The notes beneath the pieces are model-generated. The model ran no database searches. It saw nothing but the letters and a program-made list of their open reading frames with translations, and was not told where the DNA came from. Of a DNA stretch of 64,000 nt, positions 15,815 to 24,490 are shown in pieces (the stretch's first letter is position 1; each line of letters starts with the position of its first letter). Source of the stretch: Streptomyces glaucescens. GTDB lineage: Bacteria; Actinomycetota; Actinomycetes; Streptomycetales; Streptomycetaceae. Made by a program: the position numbers and the translations under genes. The DNA is taken from NCBI RefSeq assembly GCF_000761215.1, contig NZ_CP009438.1, positions 1,116,001-1,180,000 of the forward strand. The letters are read 5' to 3'.

Positions 15815-17523
15815 GCCTTCACCTCCGTGCGCAGCTGTTCCGGCAGGTGGAAGCGGGCCAGGATGGCCGCGGTACCGGCCGGGACCCGGGCCGGGGTGGC
15901 GAGCGAGACCAGGATCATGGTGAGGAAGCCGAGCGGCACCGACCACAGGGCGGGCCAGGCCAGCAGGGCGTGCAGCGGGCCGCCGCCGGGGAAGCCCGCC
16001 ATGGTGGCCGCGACGGCGGCGAACGCGGAGCCGCCGCCGACCAGCATCCCGGCGGCCGCACCGGGCGGGGTGAGCCGCCGCCACCAGATGCCGAGGACGA
16101 GCAGCGGGCAGAAGGAGGACGCCGAGACGGCGAAGGCGAGGCCGACCGCGTCGGCCACGGGCAGTCCGCCCACCAGGACGCTCGCCGCGAGCGGGACGGC
16201 CATGGCGAGCAGGGTGCCGAGCCGGAAGTGCCGTACGCCGCGCGCCGGCAGCACGTCCTGGGTGAGCACTCCGGCGACGGCCATGGCGAGCCCCGAGGCG
16301 GTGGACAGGAACGCGGCGAAGGCGCCGCCGGCGAGCAGCGCGCCGAGCAGGTCGCCGGCGACGCCGCCGATCATGCGGCCGGGCAGCAGCAGGACGGCGG
16401 CGTCGGCGTCGCCGCTGAGGGTGAGTTCCGGGGCGTAGAGGCGGCCCAGCGCGCCGTAGACCGGGGGCAGCAGGTAGAAGGCGCCGATCAGGGCGAGGAC
16501 GGCGACGGTGGTGCGGCGGGCGGCGACGCCGTGCGGGCTGGTGTAGAAGCGGACGACCACGTGGGGCAGGCCCATGGTGCCGAGGAAGGTGGCGAGGATC
16601 AGCCCGTACGTGGCGTACAGCGGGCGTTCCTCGCGGCCCGCGGCGAGCGAGGCCGACATGCCGGCGGCGCCGCCGCGGTCGGCCGTGGGGACGGGGGTGC
16701 CCGGGGCGAAGGTGAGGCGGGTGCCCTGCTCCACGCGGTGCGTCCCGGCCGGCAGGCGGAGCTCCGTGCCGTCGTGGGCGCGGCCGTCCACGGTGCCGTC
16801 GACGGTGACCGTCAGGGGCCGCTGCAGGCGCAGGTCGAGGGTGGTGTCGACGCGCACGGCGCGCTGCTGGCGGAAGCCGGGCGGCTCGTCGAAGGGGCGG
16901 CGGGGGGCGCCATCGGCCTGCCAGGCGAGGAGCAGGAAGAAGGCGGGGACGAGCAGGGCGGTCAGTTTCAGCCAGTACTGGAAGGCCTGGACGAAGGTGA
17001 TGCTGCGCATGCCGCCCGCGGCGACGATGGCGGTGACGACGACCGCGACGATGATCCCGCCGAGCCAGCCGGGCGCCCCGGTCAGCACGGTGAGGGTGAG
17101 TCCCGCGCCCTGGAGCTGGGGCAGCAGGTAGAGCCAGCCGACGCCGACGACGAAGGCGCCCGCGAGCCGCCGCACCGCCTGCGAGGCGAGCCGGGCCTCG
17201 GCGAAGTCGGGCAGCGTGTAGGCGCCGGAGCGGCGCAGCGGGGCGGCGACGAAGAGCAGCAGGACGACGTAACCGGCGGTGTAGCCGACCGGGTACCAGA
17301 GCATGTCCGGGCCCTGGACGAGGACCAGGCCGGCGATGCCGAGGAAGGAGGCGGCGGACAGGTACTCGCCGCTGATGGCGGCGGCGTTCAGGCGGGGGCC
17401 GACGGTGCGGGAGGCGACGTAGAAGTCGGAGGTGGTGCGGGAGATGCGCAGGCCGAAGGCGCCGACGAGGACGGTGGCGAGCACGACGAGCGCGACGGCG
17501 GGGACGGCGTAGTTCGAGTTCAT
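15811..17523 (-). CDS. Sodium:solute symporter, cation acetate/monocarboxylate (ActP/MctC) type
   Basis: A 570-residue, roughly 13-helix transporter of the SSS family that takes up a small carboxylate such as acetate, propionate or pyruvate with a cation. Family motifs include DFYVASRTVGPRLNAAAISG and STASGLAMAVAGVLTQDV. An extra extracytoplasmic segment of about 100 residues (around 205-305, with VRVDTTLDLRLQRP and AGTHRVEQGTRL) interrupts the membrane core. The preceding DUF485 gene is the usual partner of such symporters. It lies between its response regulator and kinase in one operon; substrate assignment is by family and context. Confidence 0.9.
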   Translation of the reverse strand: MNSNYAVPAVALVVLATVLVGAFGLRISRTTSDFYVASRTVGPRLNAAAISGEYLSAASFLGIAGLVLVQGPDMLWYPVGYTAGYVVLLLFVAAPLRRSGAYTLPDFAEARLASQAVRRLAGAFVVGVGWLYLLPQLQGAGLTLTVLTGAPGWLGGIIVAVVVTAIVAAGGMRSITFVQAFQYWLKLTALLVPAFFLLLAWQADGAPRRPFDEPPGFRQQRAVRVDTTLDLRLQRPLTVTVDGTVDGRAHDGTELRLPAGTHRVEQGTRLTFAPGTPVPTADRGGAAGMSASLAAGREERPLYATYGLILATFLGTMGLPHVVVRFYTSPHGVAARRTTVAVLALIGAFYLLPPVYGALGRLYAPELTLSGDADAAVLLLPGRMIGGVAGDLLGALLAGGAFAAFLSTASGLAMAVAGVLTQDVLPARGVRHFRLGTLLAMAVPLAASVLVGGLPVADAVGLAFAVSASSFCPLLVLGIWWRRLTPPGAAAGMLVGGGSAFAAVAATMAGFPGGGPLHALLAWPALWSVPLGFLTMILVSLATPARVPAGTAAILARFHLPEQLRTEVKA

Positions 17524-17533
17524 GGCGGAGGGT

Positions 17534-17926
17534 TCAGCGGTCCTCGACCAGGCGGACGAAGTCGCGTTCGTTGCGTTCGGCGCGGCGGACGTACCAGTGG
17601 GCGAGCAGGACGAGCGGGGCGTAGAGGCAAAAGCCGAGCACCAGCCACTGGAGGCGGCCGGCGTGCGGTGCCGCCGCGAAGACCAGCGGCAGCGGGCCGA
17701 TCAGCAGGACGAGAACGGCGCAGCCGGTGAGGGCGGCGCGCAGCTGGCTGCGCATCAGGGAGCGGACGTAGGTGTGGCCGAGGGTGGTCTGCTCGGCGAT
17801 CTCGGTGCGCGGGCGGTAGGCGCCGGGGGCGCGCGGATCGCGTCCGCGCGGGCGGGGCCGGGCGGCGCGACGCGGCGGGCCGGTGACGACGACGCGGCGG
17901 TCGGCGGGGCTCTGCGGCACGGTCAC
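17534..17926 (-). CDS. DUF485-like membrane protein, symporter partner
   Basis: A 130-residue protein with a basic N-terminal region followed by two membrane helices (LTGCAVLVLLIGPLPLVFAA and LVLGFCLYAPLVLLAHWYV), ending NERDFVRLVED. It resembles DUF485 proteins that are co-encoded with acetate-type symporters (YjcH/ActP pairs). The GTG start at 17926 overlaps the response regulator stop as GTGA, and the symporter begins 10 bases after this stop. Its role is probably structural or regulatory for the transporter. Confidence 0.82.
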   Translation of the reverse strand: MTVPQSPADRRVVVTGPPRRAARPRPRGRDPRAPGAYRPRTEIAEQTTLGHTYVRSLMRSQLRAALTGCAVLVLLIGPLPLVFAAAPHAGRLQWLVLGFCLYAPLVLLAHWYVRRAERNERDFVRLVEDR

Positions 17927-18675
17927 GGCCTCCTCATCAGCAGGTCCCGCAGTTCACGGGCGTGGCGGCGGCTGACCTGGAGTTCCTCCGAGCCGACGAG
18001 GACGCTGACGGTGCCCGCGTCGAGGCGGAGCTCGCCGATGTGGCGCAGGGCGACCAGGTGGCGGCGGTGGATGCGGACGAAACCGCGGGAGCGCCAGCGG
18101 TCCTCCAGGGTGGACAGCGGGATGCGGACCAGGTGGCTGCCGCCCCGCCCGGTGTGCAGCCGGGCGTAGTCGCCCTGTGCCTCGACGTGGGTGATGTCGT
18201 CGACGGCGACGAAGCGGGTGACCCCGCCCAGCTCCACGGCGATGTGGTCCGGGTCGGGTTCGTGCACGGGGATGCGGGGGGTGGTGCCGCGCAGGTCGGC
18301 GGCGCGGCGCACGGCTTCGGCGAGGCGTTCCTTGCGGACGGGTTTGAGGACGTAGTCGACGGCCTTGAGGTCGAAGGCCTGGACGGCGAAGTCCTCGTGC
18401 GCGGTGACGAAGACGACCAGCGGGGGCCGGGCGAAGCCGGTGAGCAGCCGCGCGAGGTCGAGTCCGTCGAGGCCGGGCATCTGGATGTCGAGGAAGACCA
18501 CGTCGATCGCCTCGGGGCCGTCGGGGCCGGACTCCAGGGCGCGGTTGATCCGGCGCAGCGCCCCGGTCGCGTCGCCGGCGCCCTCGGCGCTGCCGATGCG
18601 GGGGTCGGCGCGCAGGAGGTAGAGCAGTTCCTCGAGGGAGGGGCGTTCGTCGTCGACAGCCAGGGCGCGCAGCAT
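17923..18675 (-). CDS. LytTR-family response regulator
   Basis: A 250-residue two-component regulator. The receiver domain (residues 1-120) has the acidic pocket AVDDE, phospho-acceptor Asp in VVFLDIQMPGLDG, and Lys in VLKPVRK. A LytTR DNA-binding domain spans about 145-250 (HIAVELGG, VEAQGDYARLHT, GFVRIHRRHLVAL). ATG 18675 was preferred over an in-frame ATG at 18696 because it begins the receiver directly; neither has a clear ribosome-binding site. It is first gene of the four-gene operon with DUF485, symporter and LytS-like kinase. Confidence 0.92.
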   Translation of the reverse strand: MLRALAVDDERPSLEELLYLLRADPRIGSAEGAGDATGALRRINRALESGPDGPEAIDVVFLDIQMPGLDGLDLARLLTGFARPPLVVFVTAHEDFAVQAFDLKAVDYVLKPVRKERLAEAVRRAADLRGTTPRIPVHEPDPDHIAVELGGVTRFVAVDDITHVEAQGDYARLHTGRGGSHLVRIPLSTLEDRWRSRGFVRIHRRHLVALRHIGELRLDAGTVSVLVGSEELQVSRRHARELRDLLMRRP

Positions 18676-18762
18676 GAACCCGGAGTGTAGGAGCATTTCG
18701 TACGGCTGCCCACGGGCCGACGTGGGGAGGTTCCGGTCCGTCTCCGGTACGTTCGCGCTGGA

Positions 18763-18768
18763 TACAGT
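18763..18768 (+). promoter_or_regulatory. Candidate -10 of the Lrp gene (leaderless)
   Basis: TACAGT ends six bases before the ATG at 18775 and no ribosome-binding site lies between. This suggests a leaderless message starting at the initiation codon. Confidence 0.45.
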
Positions 18769-18774
18769 GCCGCC

Positions 18775-19308
18775 ATGAACAGCAGGCCGGCACCCTTCGA
18801 CGACCTCGACCGGAAGATCGTCACCGCGCTGATGGCGAACGCGCGGACCAGTTTCGCCGAGATCGGGGCGGCGATCGGGCTGTCGGCGACGGCGGTGAAG
18901 CGCCGGGTGGACCGGCTGCGGGAGACCGGGGTGATCACCGGGTTCACGGCGACGGTGAAGCCGTCGGCGCTGGGCTGGCGGACCGAGGCGTACGTCGAGG
19001 TGTACTGCGAGGGGGCGGCGCCGCCGCGGCGGCTGGCGGAGGTGGTGCGCAACCATCCGGAGATCACCGCGGCGATGACGGTGACCGGTGGGGCGGACGC
19101 GCTGCTGCACGTGCGGGCGCGGGACGTGGCGCACTTCGAGGAGGTGCTGGAGCGGATCCGGGCGGAGCCGTTCATCCGCAAGACGATCAGTGTGATGGTG
19201 CTGTCCCATCTGCTGCCGGACAGCCCGGAGGCGGGCGCCAGCCATCCGGCACCGGACGAGCCGGGGGACGCATCCGGGAGTGGCGCAGCGGACGTGCGTA
19301 TCACCTGA
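18775..19308 (+). CDS. Lrp/AsnC-family transcriptional regulator
   Basis: A 177-residue amino-acid-responsive regulator. The helix-turn-helix is at about residues 8-55 (FDDLDRKIVTALMANARTSF, IGLSATAVKRRVDRLRETG). The RAM effector domain (ITAAMTVTGGADALLHVRAR) follows, then a longer than usual disordered tail. It precedes ddaH-rocD by about 120 bases on the same strand, which makes it the obvious candidate regulator of arginine/ornithine catabolism. It diverges from the LytTR operon. Confidence 0.92.
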   Translation: MNSRPAPFDDLDRKIVTALMANARTSFAEIGAAIGLSATAVKRRVDRLRETGVITGFTATVKPSALGWRTEAYVEVYCEGAAPPRRLAEVVRNHPEITAAMTVTGGADALLHVRARDVAHFEEVLERIRAEPFIRKTISVMVLSHLLPDSPEAGASHPAPDEPGDASGSGAADVRIT

Positions 19309-19425
19309 TCACAACGCAGTGATCCTGCGTAGGTGCGCAGCTTTCGTTTCTTGTCGGGCGTCGGTTCGCTTTCTACCGTTGTGTCAACCCCCAGTAGACA
19401 CCGCAGGAAGCGGAGGAACCCCTCT

Positions 19426-20250
19426 GTGTCCGACAGCCGTGTGCCGCGCCGACGGCGTTTCCTCGTCTGCGAACCCAGACACTTCGCCGTGCAGTACGCG
19501 ATCAACCCCTGGATGCACCCCGATGTCCGCGTCGACGTCGACCTCGCGCGGGAGCAGTGGCAGAAGCTGATCGCCGCCTACCGCGCCCACGGCCACACGG
19601 TCGACCGGGTGGAGCCGGTGGCGGGCCTGCCGGACATGGTCTTCGCGGCCAACTCGGCGCTCGTCGTCGGCGGGCGGGTCTTCGGCTCGCTCTTCCACGC
19701 GCCCGAACGCCGTCCGGAGTCCGTGCACTACGAGTCCTGGTTCAAGACGGCGGGCTACGACGTCCACCGGCCGGAGTCGGTGTGCGAGGGTGAGGGCGAC
19801 CTGGTGTGGACGGGCCGGTACGTGCTGGCCGGCACCGGGTTCCGCACCACCCGGGAGGCGCACCGCGAGGCGCAGGAGTTCTTCGGCCACCCGGTGATCA
19901 GCCTGACCCTGGTGGACCCGTACTTCTACCACCTGGACACGGCGCTGTTCGTGCTCGACGACTCCGCCGGCGGGAACAACATCGTGTACTACCCGGAGGC
20001 GTTCTCGCCGGGCAGCCGCGAGGTGCTGAAGCGGCTGTACCCGGACGCGGTGCTCGCCACCCGCGACGACGCGATGGCGTTCGGCCTCAACTCCGTCTCC
20101 GACGGCCGCCACGTCTTCATCGCCCCGCGGGCCGAGGCGCTGGCCGCCCGGCTCGACGACCACGGCTATGTCCCCGTCCCCGTCGACCTGTCGGAGTTCC
20201 ACAAGGCCGGCGGCGGCATCAAGTGCTGCACTCAGGAGATCCGTTCATGA
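19426..20250 (+). CDS. ddaH: Dimethylargininase / arginine deiminase-fold hydrolase
   Basis: A 274-residue amidinotransferase-fold enzyme, probably hydrolysing N-omega-methylated arginine to citrulline. Features are the N-terminal FAVQYAINPWM, the acidic substrate loop CEGEGDLVW, catalytic His169 (YFYHLDTAL) and the C-terminal catalytic cysteine pair in GGGIKCCTQE (267-268). The GTG at 19426 follows GGAGGAAC; a longer in-frame ATG at 19333 adds a non-conserved basic leader. It overlaps rocD by four bases (ATGA), linking guanidino-compound hydrolysis to ornithine use. An ornithine-forming activity is also possible for this family. Confidence 0.87.
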   Translation: MSDSRVPRRRRFLVCEPRHFAVQYAINPWMHPDVRVDVDLAREQWQKLIAAYRAHGHTVDRVEPVAGLPDMVFAANSALVVGGRVFGSLFHAPERRPESVHYESWFKTAGYDVHRPESVCEGEGDLVWTGRYVLAGTGFRTTREAHREAQEFFGHPVISLTLVDPYFYHLDTALFVLDDSAGGNNIVYYPEAFSPGSREVLKRLYPDAVLATRDDAMAFGLNSVSDGRHVFIAPRAEALAARLDDHGYVPVPVDLSEFHKAGGGIKCCTQEIRS

Positions 20251-21473
20251 CCGCACCCGCCCGCACCACCCGCGACTCCGCCGAGCTGATCGCCGCCGAG
20301 GAGCCCGTCCTCGCGCACAACTACCACCCGCTGCCCGTGGTGGTGGCCCGGGCCGAGGGCGCCTGGGTGGAGGACGTCGAGGGCCGCCGCTACCTGGACA
20401 TGCTGGCCGGCTACTCGGCGCTCAACTTCGGCCACCGCCACCCGGATCTCGTCGACGCCGCCCACCGCCAGCTGGACCGTCTCACGCTCACCTCCCGCGC
20501 CTTCCACAACGACCGGCTCGCCCTGTTCGCCGAGCGTCTGGCCGCGCTGACCGGGCAGGACATGGTGCTGCCGATGAACACCGGCGCGGAGGCCGTGGAG
20601 AGCGGCATCAAGGTGGCCCGCAAGTGGGCGTACGACGTCAAGGGCGTGCCCGCCGACCGGGCGACGATCGTGGTCGCGGCGGAGAACTTCCACGGCCGGA
20701 CGACGACGATCGTCAGCTTCTCCACGGACGAGGTGGCCCGCGGCGGCTTCGGCCCGTTCACGCCCGGGTTCCGGGTCGTCCCGTACAACGACCTGGCGGC
20801 GCTGGAGGCGGCGGTCGACGAGACCACGGCGGCGGTGCTGATCGAGCCGATCCAGGGCGAGGCGGGCGTCGTCATCCCCGACGACGGCTATCTGGCCGGG
20901 GTGCGGGAGCTGACCCGCCGCGCGGGCTGTCTGTTCATCGCCGACGAGATCCAGAGCGGGCTCGGCCGCACCGGCCGTACCCTCGCCGTCGAGCACGAGG
21001 ACGTCGTCCCGGACGTCGTGCTGCTCGGCAAGGCGCTGGGCGGCGGCATCGTGCCCGTGTCGGCGGTGGTCGCGCGCCGGGAGGTGCTGGGCGTGCTGCA
21101 CCCGGGCGAGCACGGCTCGACGTTCGGCGGCAATCCGCTGGCCGCCGCCGTCGGCACGGCCGTCGTCGGTCTGCTGGAGGGCGGCGAGTTCCAGCGCCGG
21201 GCCGCCGAGCTGGGCGTGGTGCTGCGGGACGGGCTGAGCGAACTGACCGGCAAGGGCGTGGCCGGCTTCCGCGCGCGCGGTCTGTGGGCGGGCGTCGACG
21301 TCGACCCGGCCATCGGCACCGGCCGCGAGATCAGCGAGCGGCTGATGCGGGAGGGCGTCCTGGTCAAGGACACCCACGGCTCGACGATCCGCCTGGCGCC
21401 GCCGCTGACCGTCACCGAGGAGGAACTGCGCACCGCGCTGGGGTCGTTGGAGAAGGTCCTGGCGCGGGGCTGA
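20247..21473 (+). CDS. rocD: Ornithine--oxo-acid transaminase
   Basis: A 408-residue class-III aminotransferase that converts ornithine and 2-oxoglutarate to glutamate semialdehyde. The PLP lysine is Lys262 (LLGKALGGGIVP), with Asp233 in FIADEIQSGLGRTG. MNTGAEAVESGIKVARKWAY is the characteristic ornithine aminotransferase segment, and HGSTFGGNPLAAA the dimer/phosphate segment. The start overlaps the ddaH stop. A strong hairpin follows, ending the lrp-ddaH-rocD group. Confidence 0.95.
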   Translation: MTAPARTTRDSAELIAAEEPVLAHNYHPLPVVVARAEGAWVEDVEGRRYLDMLAGYSALNFGHRHPDLVDAAHRQLDRLTLTSRAFHNDRLALFAERLAALTGQDMVLPMNTGAEAVESGIKVARKWAYDVKGVPADRATIVVAAENFHGRTTTIVSFSTDEVARGGFGPFTPGFRVVPYNDLAALEAAVDETTAAVLIEPIQGEAGVVIPDDGYLAGVRELTRRAGCLFIADEIQSGLGRTGRTLAVEHEDVVPDVVLLGKALGGGIVPVSAVVARREVLGVLHPGEHGSTFGGNPLAAAVGTAVVGLLEGGEFQRRAAELGVVLRDGLSELTGKGVAGFRARGLWAGVDVDPAIGTGREISERLMREGVLVKDTHGSTIRLAPPLTVTEEELRTALGSLEKVLARG

Positions 21474-21488
21474 ACCCGGGAACCCGCT

Positions 21489-21529
21489 GGGCGGGGGCCG
21501 TACCGCCGCGTCCGGTACGGCCCCCGCCC
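21489..21529 (+). terminator. Hairpin terminator after rocD
   Basis: A 16-bp perfect stem: GGGCGGGGGCCGTACC at 21489-21504 pairs with its complement at 21514-21529, with a 9-base loop. It begins 15 bases after the rocD stop. Confidence 0.85.
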
Positions 21530-21663
21530 GGCTGTCGGCGGGTGATCGGGGCGCAGCCGCCGGTCGGTCGGGGCCGGGGCCGGGTAGGTGTAGGACATCA
21601 CGTCCCTTCCAGTCCCCCGTCGTTCCGCCGAGGACCGGCAGCCCTGACACGAGGAGAGCGACC

Positions 21664-22386
21664 TTGTTCTACCACCTGCTCAAGTACGTGCTGCTCGGGC
21701 CGCTGCTGCGGCTGGTCTTCCGCCCCCGGATCGAAGGGCTGGAGCATGTGCCCGCGTCGGGGCCGGCCATCGTCGCCGGGAATCACCTGTCGTTCTCGGA
21801 CCACTTCCTGATGCCCGCGGTGCTCAAGCGGCGGATCACCTTCCTGGCGAAGGCGGAGTACTTCACGGGCCCCGGGCTGAAGGGGCGGCTCACCGCCGCG
21901 TTCTTCCGCAGCGCGGGGCAGATCCCGGTGGACCGCTCCGGGAAGGACGCGGGACAGGCGGCGATCCGGGAAGGGCTCGGGGTGCTGGGCAGGGACGAGC
22001 TGCTCGGGATCTACCCGGAGGGCACGAGGTCGCACGACGGGCGGCTGTACAAGGGGAAGGTCGGGGTCGCGGTGATGGCGCTGAGGGCCGGCGTGCCGGT
22101 CGTGCCGTGCGCGATGATCGGCACCTTCGAGGCCCAGCCGCCCGGCCGCAAGCTGCCCCGCGTCCGTCCGGTGACGATCCGCTTCGGCGAGCCGCTGGAC
22201 TTCTCCCGGTACGCCGGGATGGAGAACGAGAAGGCGGTCCTGCGCGCGGTCACGGACGAGATCATGTACGCGATCCTGTCGCTGTCCGGGCAGGAGTACG
22301 TCGACCGGTACGCGGCGGACGTGAAGGCCGCGGAGGCCGCCGCGGAGCGCAGGGAGCGGCCCTTCCGGCGGCTGCCGCTGAGCTGA
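21664..22386 (+). CDS. 1-acyl-sn-glycerol-3-phosphate acyltransferase (PlsC-like)
   Basis: A 240-residue membrane-associated acyltransferase of phospholipid synthesis. Motif I is NHLSFSDH (His41, Asp46), motif III YPEGTRSHDG, and motif IV GVPVVPCAMIGT. An N-terminal hydrophobic stretch (LLKYVLLGPLLRLVF) would anchor it. The start is a TTG at 21664, supported by GAGGAGAG about seven bases upstream and by the family N-terminus. It stops 11 bases from the convergent methyltransferase gene, with no room for a terminator between them. Confidence 0.92.
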   Translation: MFYHLLKYVLLGPLLRLVFRPRIEGLEHVPASGPAIVAGNHLSFSDHFLMPAVLKRRITFLAKAEYFTGPGLKGRLTAAFFRSAGQIPVDRSGKDAGQAAIREGLGVLGRDELLGIYPEGTRSHDGRLYKGKVGVAVMALRAGVPVVPCAMIGTFEAQPPGRKLPRVRPVTIRFGEPLDFSRYAGMENEKAVLRAVTDEIMYAILSLSGQEYVDRYAADVKAAEAAAERRERPFRRLPLS

Positions 22387-22397
22387 CCTCCGGCACG

Positions 22398-23246
22398 TCA
22401 AGCGAGACGGGCCCGGGCGACCCAGTGGTGGTCGCGGGGCGGGCACAGCCGCTCGGGCGGCGCCGGCACCCAGGGGCAGCGGCCCGCGGCGAGTTCCCGC
22501 AGCGTGTACGCCTCCGCCTGCCAGCCGCACCGGTCCAGGAGGCCGCCGAAGTCCTCCAGGCCGAGCCGGAAGGCGGAACCGCGGGCCCGCATGAACGCCA
22601 GGAAGGCCGCGTTCGCGGGATCCTGGAAGTAGGCGGCGTGCGGGGCGTCGGCCAGCAGGACCGAACCGGGGCCCGACATCTGCCCGATCCGCGTGAGCAG
22701 CCGCGTGAAGTGCTCGGGCTCCAGGTAGGGCAGCAGGCCTTCGACGATCCAGACCGCGGGTTTCGTCCCGTCATAGCCGGCCTCTTTCAGCCGCCGCGGC
22801 CAGGTGCCGTCCCGCAGGTCCTCGCCGAGGGTGACCCGGCGGCAGGTGAGCCGGTCCGCGACGGGGGCGAGCAGCGCGTCCTTGGCCTCCAGCTGACCCG
22901 GCAGGTCGATCTCGAAGAACCGCGTGCCGGGAGGGAACGGAAGGCGCCAGGCCCGGGTGTCGCCGCCCGCCGCGAGACACACCACCTGGCCGATCCCCTG
23001 GGCCGTCGCCTCACCGAGCGCGATGTCCCCGAACCGGCCCCGTACGATCACGGATCCGACGGTGCCGCCCGCGGCCAGCGCCTCCTCGGCGAGCGCCCGG
23101 GACCGTGGCGTGCTGAGCAGCGCCGCGTGGGGGTCCGCCAGGTAGGCGTCGGGGCGGTCGTTCTCCATGGCCCTGATCACGGCGGTGATGAAACCGGTCT
23201 CCTTGACGGCCGTGTGCCCGTCGTCGCGCCGGGTCGCGTCCGTCAC
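22398..23246 (-). CDS. SAM-dependent methyltransferase (TIGR00027/LCMT-like)
   Basis: A 282-residue class-I methyltransferase of the group found in natural-product and mycobacterial proteins (TIGR00027). Motifs are KETGFITAVIRAMENDRPDA near the N-terminus, the SAM site VVCLAAGGDTRAWRL, the acidic ribose-binding FFEIDLPGQLEAKD, and the family motif IVEGLLPYLEPEH. The GTG at 23246 overlaps the preceding monooxygenase stop (GTGA), so it is the last gene of the PrnB-type operon. It probably O- or N-methylates the product of the two oxidative enzymes. The substrate is unknown. Confidence 0.88.
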   Translation of the reverse strand: MTDATRRDDGHTAVKETGFITAVIRAMENDRPDAYLADPHAALLSTPRSRALAEEALAAGGTVGSVIVRGRFGDIALGEATAQGIGQVVCLAAGGDTRAWRLPFPPGTRFFEIDLPGQLEAKDALLAPVADRLTCRRVTLGEDLRDGTWPRRLKEAGYDGTKPAVWIVEGLLPYLEPEHFTRLLTRIGQMSGPGSVLLADAPHAAYFQDPANAAFLAFMRARGSAFRLGLEDFGGLLDRCGWQAEAYTLRELAAGRCPWVPAPPERLCPPRDHHWVARARLA

Positions 23247-24490
23247 CGCGCACCCCCGACGGACAGCGACGGCCTGGTGTTCACCCAGTCCTGGTCGAAC
23301 TTCCCGGTCACCGCGTAGCCACGGGAGATCTCCGCGAGTTCCTCCTCGCTGAAGACGTCCCGTACGTCGGCGAATCCGCCGGGGGCTCTCTGGTGCGCCA
23401 TCGTGAGTACCCTTTCCGGGCCCAGGGAGCGGTTGCTCCGCTGCAGTTCCGTCATCTGCGGCCGGCGTTCCGCTTCGTAGGCCCGCAGGGCCGTGCCGGG
23501 GTCGTCGGGGTGGCGGGCGAGGTGCCAGGCGAGCACGCGTGCGTCGATGACGGCCTGGGTGGCTCCGTTGGACCCGGCGGGATACATGGCGTGCGCGGCG
23601 TCGCCGAGGAGGGTCACGCCGCCGAACGTCCACCGCGGGAGGGGGTCCCGGTCGATCATCGGGTAGCGCTGGATGTCCGGTGTGCCCTCGACCAGCGCCG
23701 CCAGGTTCACCCCGGGTGGTGCCCAGTCGCCGAGGTGACGCAGGATGTGCTCGCGCATCTCCGCGGGGTCCGCGGCGGGCCGCTCGTCGGGGAAGGCGGC
23801 CACCCAGTTGATGAGGGTCGTGTGCGTGGTGTCGTCCCGGTCGATCGGGTAGAGGACGAGGCGCCTCCGGTCGTCCCCCAGGACGGCCATGGACTCCCCG
23901 GTCAGGAACGGCCGTGCCCAGACGGTTCCCCGGTACATCGTCATGCCGTTCGTCGGCGGCGGTCCCTCGCCGGGGTGGAGCGCCGCTCGCACGGCGGAGC
24001 GAATGCCGTCGGCGCCGATGAGCAGATCCGTCTCGACGGTCCTCGTGGTGCCGTCCCGGCTCGTGAAGACCGCGCGGGTCCGGCCGGGAGTGCGGTCCAG
24101 GCCGACGAGCCGGGCGTCGGTGACGACCGCGCCGTCACCGAGGCGGCGTCGAGTCTCCGCGGCCAGCACGTGCACCAGCCGGGCCCGTGACACGGACAGC
24201 TGCGGCCACCGGTAGCCGGCCGCCAGGCCGCGGTCCTCCCGCCACACCAGGGTGCCGCGCGGGTTGTACATCGCCAGTTCCCGCGTGCGGACGGCCCGTT
24301 GCCGCACCGCGTCCAGCAGTCCGAGTTCGTCCAGCTCGCGCACGGCGTTGGGCAGGATGTTCAGTCCCAGTCCGTGCGGGCGCAGCCCTGGGTCGGCCTC
24401 GAAGACGGTGACGTCGTGGAATCCGGCCGCGTGGAGACTGACCGCGGTGGCGAGTCCGGCTATCCCGGCACCGGCGACGGTGATCCTCAT
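23243..24490 (-). CDS. FAD-dependent aromatic monooxygenase, PhzS-like
   Basis: A 415-residue group-A flavin monooxygenase that would hydroxylate an aromatic substrate with NAD(P)H and oxygen. The FAD/ADP loop GAGIAG is at 7-12, the DG motif at about 159-166 (GADGIRSA), and the GD motif at about 295-312 (LLGDAAHAMYPAGSNGA). The segment MYRGTVWARPFL and the strand before the GD motif (YPMIDRDPLPRW) look like PhzS of pyocyanin synthesis. The tryptophan-halogenase WxWxIP motif is absent. It overlaps the PrnB-like gene (ATGA) and the methyltransferase gene (GTGA), so the three are one operon. Confidence 0.9.
   Translation of the reverse strand: MRITVAGAGIAGLATAVSLHAAGFHDVTVFEADPGLRPHGLGLNILPNAVRELDELGLLDAVRQRAVRTRELAMYNPRGTLVWREDRGLAAGYRWPQLSVSRARLVHVLAAETRRRLGDGAVVTDARLVGLDRTPGRTRAVFTSRDGTTRTVETDLLIGADGIRSAVRAALHPGEGPPPTNGMTMYRGTVWARPFLTGESMAVLGDDRRRLVLYPIDRDDTTHTTLINWVAAFPDERPAADPAEMREHILRHLGDWAPPGVNLAALVEGTPDIQRYPMIDRDPLPRWTFGGVTLLGDAAHAMYPAGSNGATQAVIDARVLAWHLARHPDDPGTALRAYEAERRPQMTELQRSNRSLGPERVLTMAHQRAPGGFADVRDVFSEEELAEISRGYAVTGKFDQDWVNTRPSLSVGGAR

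Noticed and set aside
19333..19425. Longer N-terminus for the dimethylargininase
   Set aside because: The added 31 residues are basic and non-conserved, and a GGAGGAAC ribosome-binding site points to the GTG at 19426.
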